In this document: positions 51,283 to 54,505 of the stretch, piece by piece | How the letters are laid out: every line of letters begins with the position of its first letter | Numbering within the stretch: the first letter of the stretch is position 1 | Origin: an uncultured Brachyspira sp. | Lineage (GTDB): Bacteria; Spirochaetota; Brachyspiria; Brachyspirales; Brachyspiraceae | Assembly: GCF_910578695.1 (NCBI RefSeq) | Contig: NZ_CAJTQJ010000008.1 | Span: 19,367-73,871, forward strand | DNA length: 54,505 bases | Direction of reading: 5' to 3' | The notes under the pieces: generated by a model | Database searches by the model: none | The model's input: the letters and a program-made list of their open reading frames with translations, nothing else | Told to the model about the DNA's origin: nothing | Translations under genes and position numbers: made by a program

Positions 51283-54048
51283 ATGGATTATAGTTCTACT
51301 ATCAATTTGCCTAAAACTGCTTTTCCTATGAAGGCAGGTTTGAAGGAAAAAGAGCCCAAAATAATAAAAAAATGGGACGAAGAAAAACTTTATCATAAGC
51401 TTAGAGAATTAAGAAAAGGTGCTCCTAAATGTATTTTACATGATGGACCGCCTTATGCGAATGGAGATATTCATATTGGAACATCATTAAATAAAATTAT
51501 TAAAGATATTATTGTAAGATATAAATCTGCTAAAGGTTTCGATTCTCCTTATGTTCCAGGCTGGGATTGTCATGGTATGCCTATAGAATTAAAGGTGCAG
51601 GAGAATTTGGGAGATAAATATAAAGAAACTTCTAAGTTTATAATGAGAAAAAAATGCCGTGCCTATGCTCAGAAATATATTGATATTCAAAGAAAAGAGT
51701 TCAAAAGACTCGGCGTAATGGGCGATTGGGAAAATCCTTATCTTACTATGTCGCCTGAATATGAATCTGAAATAGTTGAAGTATTTGCACAGTTGGTAGA
51801 GAAAGGATATATATATAAGGGATTAAGAACTATTCATTGGTGTATTGACTGTGAAACTGCATTGGCTGCTGCTGAAATAGAGTACGATGATAATCATACT
51901 TCTACAAGCGTTTATGTAAGATTTCCTGTATTAAATAAAATAAATGATAAATTAGACGGCAATACTGATGTTATGATATGGACTACTACTCCTTGGACGC
52001 TGCCTTCAAATATGGCTTGTGCTTTTAATAGAGATTTGGAATATGCAGCAGTTGAAATAGACGGAAGATATGCAATAATGACAGTTTCTTTAATTGATAC
52101 TGTTTTATCTAAAAAGGATATGAAAGCAGAAGGCAGAGATATTATTCCTATAACTATTCAAGATATTGAAAAATTAGAAATAGCACATCCTTTTATAAAA
52201 AATAGGAAATCTGCTGTAGTATTTGCCGATTATGTTGAGGCTTCTGCTGGTACAGGTATCGTTCATACTGCACCAGGTCATGGTATGGAAGACTATCAGA
52301 CAGGTGTTAATTACGGACTTGATATATATTGTCCTGTGGATAAAGAGGGCAGATATACAAGCGAGTTTCCAGAAATGCAGAATGTGAAAGTAAGAGATGC
52401 TAATCCTAAAATAGTAGAAATACTTGAAAATAATGGTTCATTATTTTATAAAGAAAAAGTTGTGCATAGTTATCCTATATGCTGGAGATGTAAAAATCCT
52501 TTAATATTCAGAGCTACATCTCAATGGTTTATGAATATGAAGCATAATAATATTGATAAAAGAACGGTTGAATCTTTGAATAATATTAAATGGTATCCTT
52601 CTTGGGGACATGAAAGAATGAAAAATATGCTTGAAAATCGTCCTGATTGGTGCTTATCAAGGCAGCGTTCTTGGGGAGTTCCTATACCTGCTTTTTATTG
52701 CAAAAACTGCGGCAAAACTCTGCTTACTGCCGAGTCTGTTAAGCATTTTGCTGATATAGTAAAAACTAAAGGAATAGATGTATGGTTTGAATTAGAGCCT
52801 AAAGATTTACTTCCTGAAAGTACTGAATGTGAATGCGGCTGTACTGATTTCGGCAAAGAAGAAGATATTTTGGATGTTTGGTTTGATTCTGGTGTATCAT
52901 CTTTTGCAGTACAGAAAACTAATAAAGATTTAGAAGGAAATTTTCCTGTTGATATATATTTGGAGGGAGGCGATCAATACAGAGGCTGGTTTCAAGCTGC
53001 AATTTGGCCTTCTATGGCTATAAGGGGAATACCGCCGTATAAAGAGCTTATAACTCATGGCTGGACTTTAGATGAGCAGGGCAGGGCTATGCATAAAAGT
53101 GCAGGCAATGTGGTTTCGCCTTTAGAAGTTATAGATAAATATGGTGCTGATATATTAAGGCTTTGGTGTATAAGCGAGGATTTTACGCATAATGCCCGTG
53201 TGGGTGATAATATGATGAAAGCTATTGCTGACAATTACAGAAAAATAAGAAATACTTTCAGATATTTGCTTGGAAATATTTCTGATTTTAATTTCAGCAA
53301 TGATAAAGTTGATATTAAAGAATTGCTTCCTGCAGACAGATATGCTTTATCAAGACTTCATAGTTTTATCAAGGTTGCCGAGAAGGCTTGCGATAGTTAT
53401 GAGTTTCATTTATTTTATCAAAGGCTTATAAATTACTGTGTTGTTGAGCTTTCTGCTACTTACTTCGACATTATAAAAGACAGATTATACTGTGATAGAA
53501 AAGATTCTCTCTCAAGAAGAAGTGCTCAGACTGTACTTACTGAAATATTAGATGTATTAGTTAGGCTTATAGCTCCTGTGCTTCCTTTCACTACTGATGA
53601 GGTTTGGGGATACTACAAAGGAGAAAATGCTTCTTCTGTACATTTAGAATTATATCCTAAATCAGATGATAATTTAATCGATTTAGATTTAGAAAAAGAA
53701 TGGGCTTTGCTTCTTAAAGTACGAGATGATGTATTATTATCGCTTGAGAGGGCTAGAGATAATAATACTATAGGTAAATCTTTAGAGGCTTATATAACAA
53801 TATGTACTAAAGAATCATCGACTAAAGACTTGCTTGCTAAATATGAAAAGTATTTAAATGAGATATTTATTGTAAGTAAAGTGACGCTTTCCGACAGCAA
53901 GGACGATACATTTATAGAGGGCGGAGTTTCTTTTGTTAAGACAGAGAAAGCTAGTCATGAGAAGTGTGCTCGCTGCTGGGGGCATTATGACAGTGTGGGA
54001 GATAAGCATAAGGAGTTATGTTCCCGTTGTGCTGAGGCTGTGAGATAA
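51283..54048 (+). CDS. ileS: Isoleucyl-tRNA synthetase
   Basis: The 921-residue class I synthetase charges tRNA-Ile. It has the HIGH-type motif GPPYANGDIHIGTSLNK, an editing domain with WTTTPWTLPSNMA, the WFDSGVSSFAV and GGDQYRGWFQA active-site regions, a KMSKS equivalent MHKSAGN, the anticodon-binding domain, and a C-terminal zinc knuckle CARCWGH...CSRC. The KMSKS lysine-serine is present although the first Lys is replaced by His-neighbouring residues (AMHKSAGN). GGAG precedes the ATG. Length and domain order are as in the bacterial eubacterial-type enzyme. Monocistronic with a strong terminator. Confidence 0.97.
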   Translation: MDYSSTINLPKTAFPMKAGLKEKEPKIIKKWDEEKLYHKLRELRKGAPKCILHDGPPYANGDIHIGTSLNKIIKDIIVRYKSAKGFDSPYVPGWDCHGMPIELKVQENLGDKYKETSKFIMRKKCRAYAQKYIDIQRKEFKRLGVMGDWENPYLTMSPEYESEIVEVFAQLVEKGYIYKGLRTIHWCIDCETALAAAEIEYDDNHTSTSVYVRFPVLNKINDKLDGNTDVMIWTTTPWTLPSNMACAFNRDLEYAAVEIDGRYAIMTVSLIDTVLSKKDMKAEGRDIIPITIQDIEKLEIAHPFIKNRKSAVVFADYVEASAGTGIVHTAPGHGMEDYQTGVNYGLDIYCPVDKEGRYTSEFPEMQNVKVRDANPKIVEILENNGSLFYKEKVVHSYPICWRCKNPLIFRATSQWFMNMKHNNIDKRTVESLNNIKWYPSWGHERMKNMLENRPDWCLSRQRSWGVPIPAFYCKNCGKTLLTAESVKHFADIVKTKGIDVWFELEPKDLLPESTECECGCTDFGKEEDILDVWFDSGVSSFAVQKTNKDLEGNFPVDIYLEGGDQYRGWFQAAIWPSMAIRGIPPYKELITHGWTLDEQGRAMHKSAGNVVSPLEVIDKYGADILRLWCISEDFTHNARVGDNMMKAIADNYRKIRNTFRYLLGNISDFNFSNDKVDIKELLPADRYALSRLHSFIKVAEKACDSYEFHLFYQRLINYCVVELSATYFDIIKDRLYCDRKDSLSRRSAQTVLTEILDVLVRLIAPVLPFTTDEVWGYYKGENASSVHLELYPKSDDNLIDLDLEKEWALLLKVRDDVLLSLERARDNNTIGKSLEAYITICTKESSTKDLLAKYEKYLNEIFIVSKVTLSDSKDDTFIEGGVSFVKTEKASHEKCARCWGHYDSVGDKHKELCSRCAEAVR

Positions 54049-54078
54049 TGTATAAAAAAATAATAATTGTTTGAATAT

Positions 54079-54112
54079 AAAAGGGCAGCTGTGAATAATG
54101 GCTGCCTTTTTT
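54079..54112 (+). terminator. Terminator of ileS
   Basis: AAAAGGGCAGC pairs with GCTGCCTTTTT (one G-U) over an 11-base loop and leads into six T's. Confidence 0.88.
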
Positions 54113-54386
54113 GTTTGTTTTATTATTGAATATTTAATTTAAATTTTTCCTTGCTATTTTATAAGTAAATGCATTTATTATCATTAAAAATATTTTAGAA
54201 AAAATAATAAATAAAAATCATAGAATTAAAGAGCTTTTAAATAAGTTTGTAAATAACAAAAAGAAATATATACACTCATTATATGCAAACTTTATTCATA
54301 TACTACTCAACTGCACTTTATGATAGTTAGTAATATATAAAAAGTTTTTTGTTTAATATTTATATTTAGTTGCAAAACTTGCAGTT
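54113..54386. other. AT-rich intergenic region
   Basis: No gene is recognised between the ileS terminator and the promoter at 54387. Several short A/T runs are present, but no hairpin or RNA gene. Confidence 0.5.
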
Positions 54387-54414
54387 TTGATATATTGTAG
54401 TATAAAGTTATAAT
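54387..54414 (+). promoter_or_regulatory. Promoter just before the heptamer repeat
   Basis: TTGATA (54387-54392) and TATAAT (54409-54414) have a 16-bp spacer. Transcription would begin near 54421, about ten bases before an ATG at 54431. Confidence 0.6.
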
Positions 54415-54430
54415 TAGGGTATTTTATATT

Positions 54431-54505
54431 ATGAAAGTCAACAGTCAACAGTCAACAGTCAACAGTCAACAGTCAACAGTCAACAGTCAACAGTCAACAG
54501 TCAAC
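54431..54505 (+). CDS. Possible phase-variable frame beginning at a heptamer tract (partial)
   Basis: ATG AAA leads directly into the repeat AGTCAAC, giving a repeating seven-residue peptide NSQQSTV that is open to the window edge. There are no stops in any forward frame of the repeat. A promoter lies about 20 bases upstream, but there is no convincing ribosome-binding site, and the downstream gene is outside the window. It may instead be an untranslated repeat tract. Confidence 0.35.
   Translation, partial: MKVNSQQSTVNSQQSTVNSQQSTVN
54436..54505 (+). repeat. Heptanucleotide tandem repeat (at least ten units)
   Basis: AGTCAAC is repeated ten times without error up to the end of the window and may continue. 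Because seven is not a multiple of three, gain or loss of a unit would shift any frame that crosses it. Confidence 0.97.

Noticed and set aside
54436..54505. CRISPR array
   Set aside because: The 7-bp units are contiguous, with no spacers and no cas genes.

Overview
The window looks like a chromosomal segment of a Brachyspira-type spirochaete. The DNA is very AT-rich, with protein codon use dominated by A/T-ending codons. It carries many lipoproteins, outer-membrane beta-barrel candidates and TPR proteins, and it has a homoserine acetyltransferase/O-acetylhomoserine sulfhydrylase pair, a hybrid cluster protein with an Rrf2 regulator, and class-3 fructose bisphosphatase, as expected of a host-associated anaerobe. 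The genus is inferred from overall character, and no species call is made. No phage, transposase, integrase, rRNA or CRISPR array was seen.

Layout. 1-8067: TPR proteins, four tRNAs (Arg-UCG, His, Arg-UCU, Pro), fbp, a CapD-type sugar dehydratase/epimerase, and a broken DUF2971 fragment beside a TPR gene that ends mid-repeat. 8068-23169: housekeeping genes (U32 RNA-hydroxylation-type protein, acyl-CoA synthetase, hemolysin III-like protein, ddl, gatB, hpt, plsY, der, eno), with a small DinB/phosphoribosyltransferase/membrane protein group. 23170-30153: a PepSY-like orphan, an isolated hisIE, then a compact seven-gene envelope operon of lipoproteins, beta-barrel candidates and an OmpA-domain lipoprotein. 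30287-35840: comM-like ATPase, then metY-metX-liaF-like-rsmD behind a Met/Cys leader peptide and terminator. 35935-45692: a second PepSY-like gene with the same promoter/operator module as the first, apbE, an esterase, a membrane sensor fused to an AlbA_2 domain, trxB, rrf2-hcp flanked by 243-bp direct repeats, a membrane-anchored nuclease and thiE. 46242-54048: Bax-inhibitor-1 family protein, a lipoprotein, MATE exporter, a HindIII-like restriction-modification pair and ileS. The window ends in ten copies of a 7-bp repeat placed just after a promoter and an ATG.

The strongest candidates for something new are: (i) a 24-codon leader peptide rich in Met and Cys codons, followed by mutually exclusive antiterminator and terminator hairpins upstream of metY-metX, which looks like ribosome-mediated attenuation of sulfur amino-acid synthesis; (ii) a shared promoter plus TGTAAA-N5-TTTACA operator in front of the two PepSY-like paralogues 12 kb apart; (iii) the near-identical 243-bp repeats around rrf2-hcp, which could let that nitrosative-stress cassette be lost or amplified; (iv) a two-TM receptor whose output domain is AlbA_2; and (v) the heptamer tract at the right edge, which could act as a phase-variation switch. 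Clear promoters in the window mostly follow TTGAnn / TAtAnT with 16-17 bp spacing.
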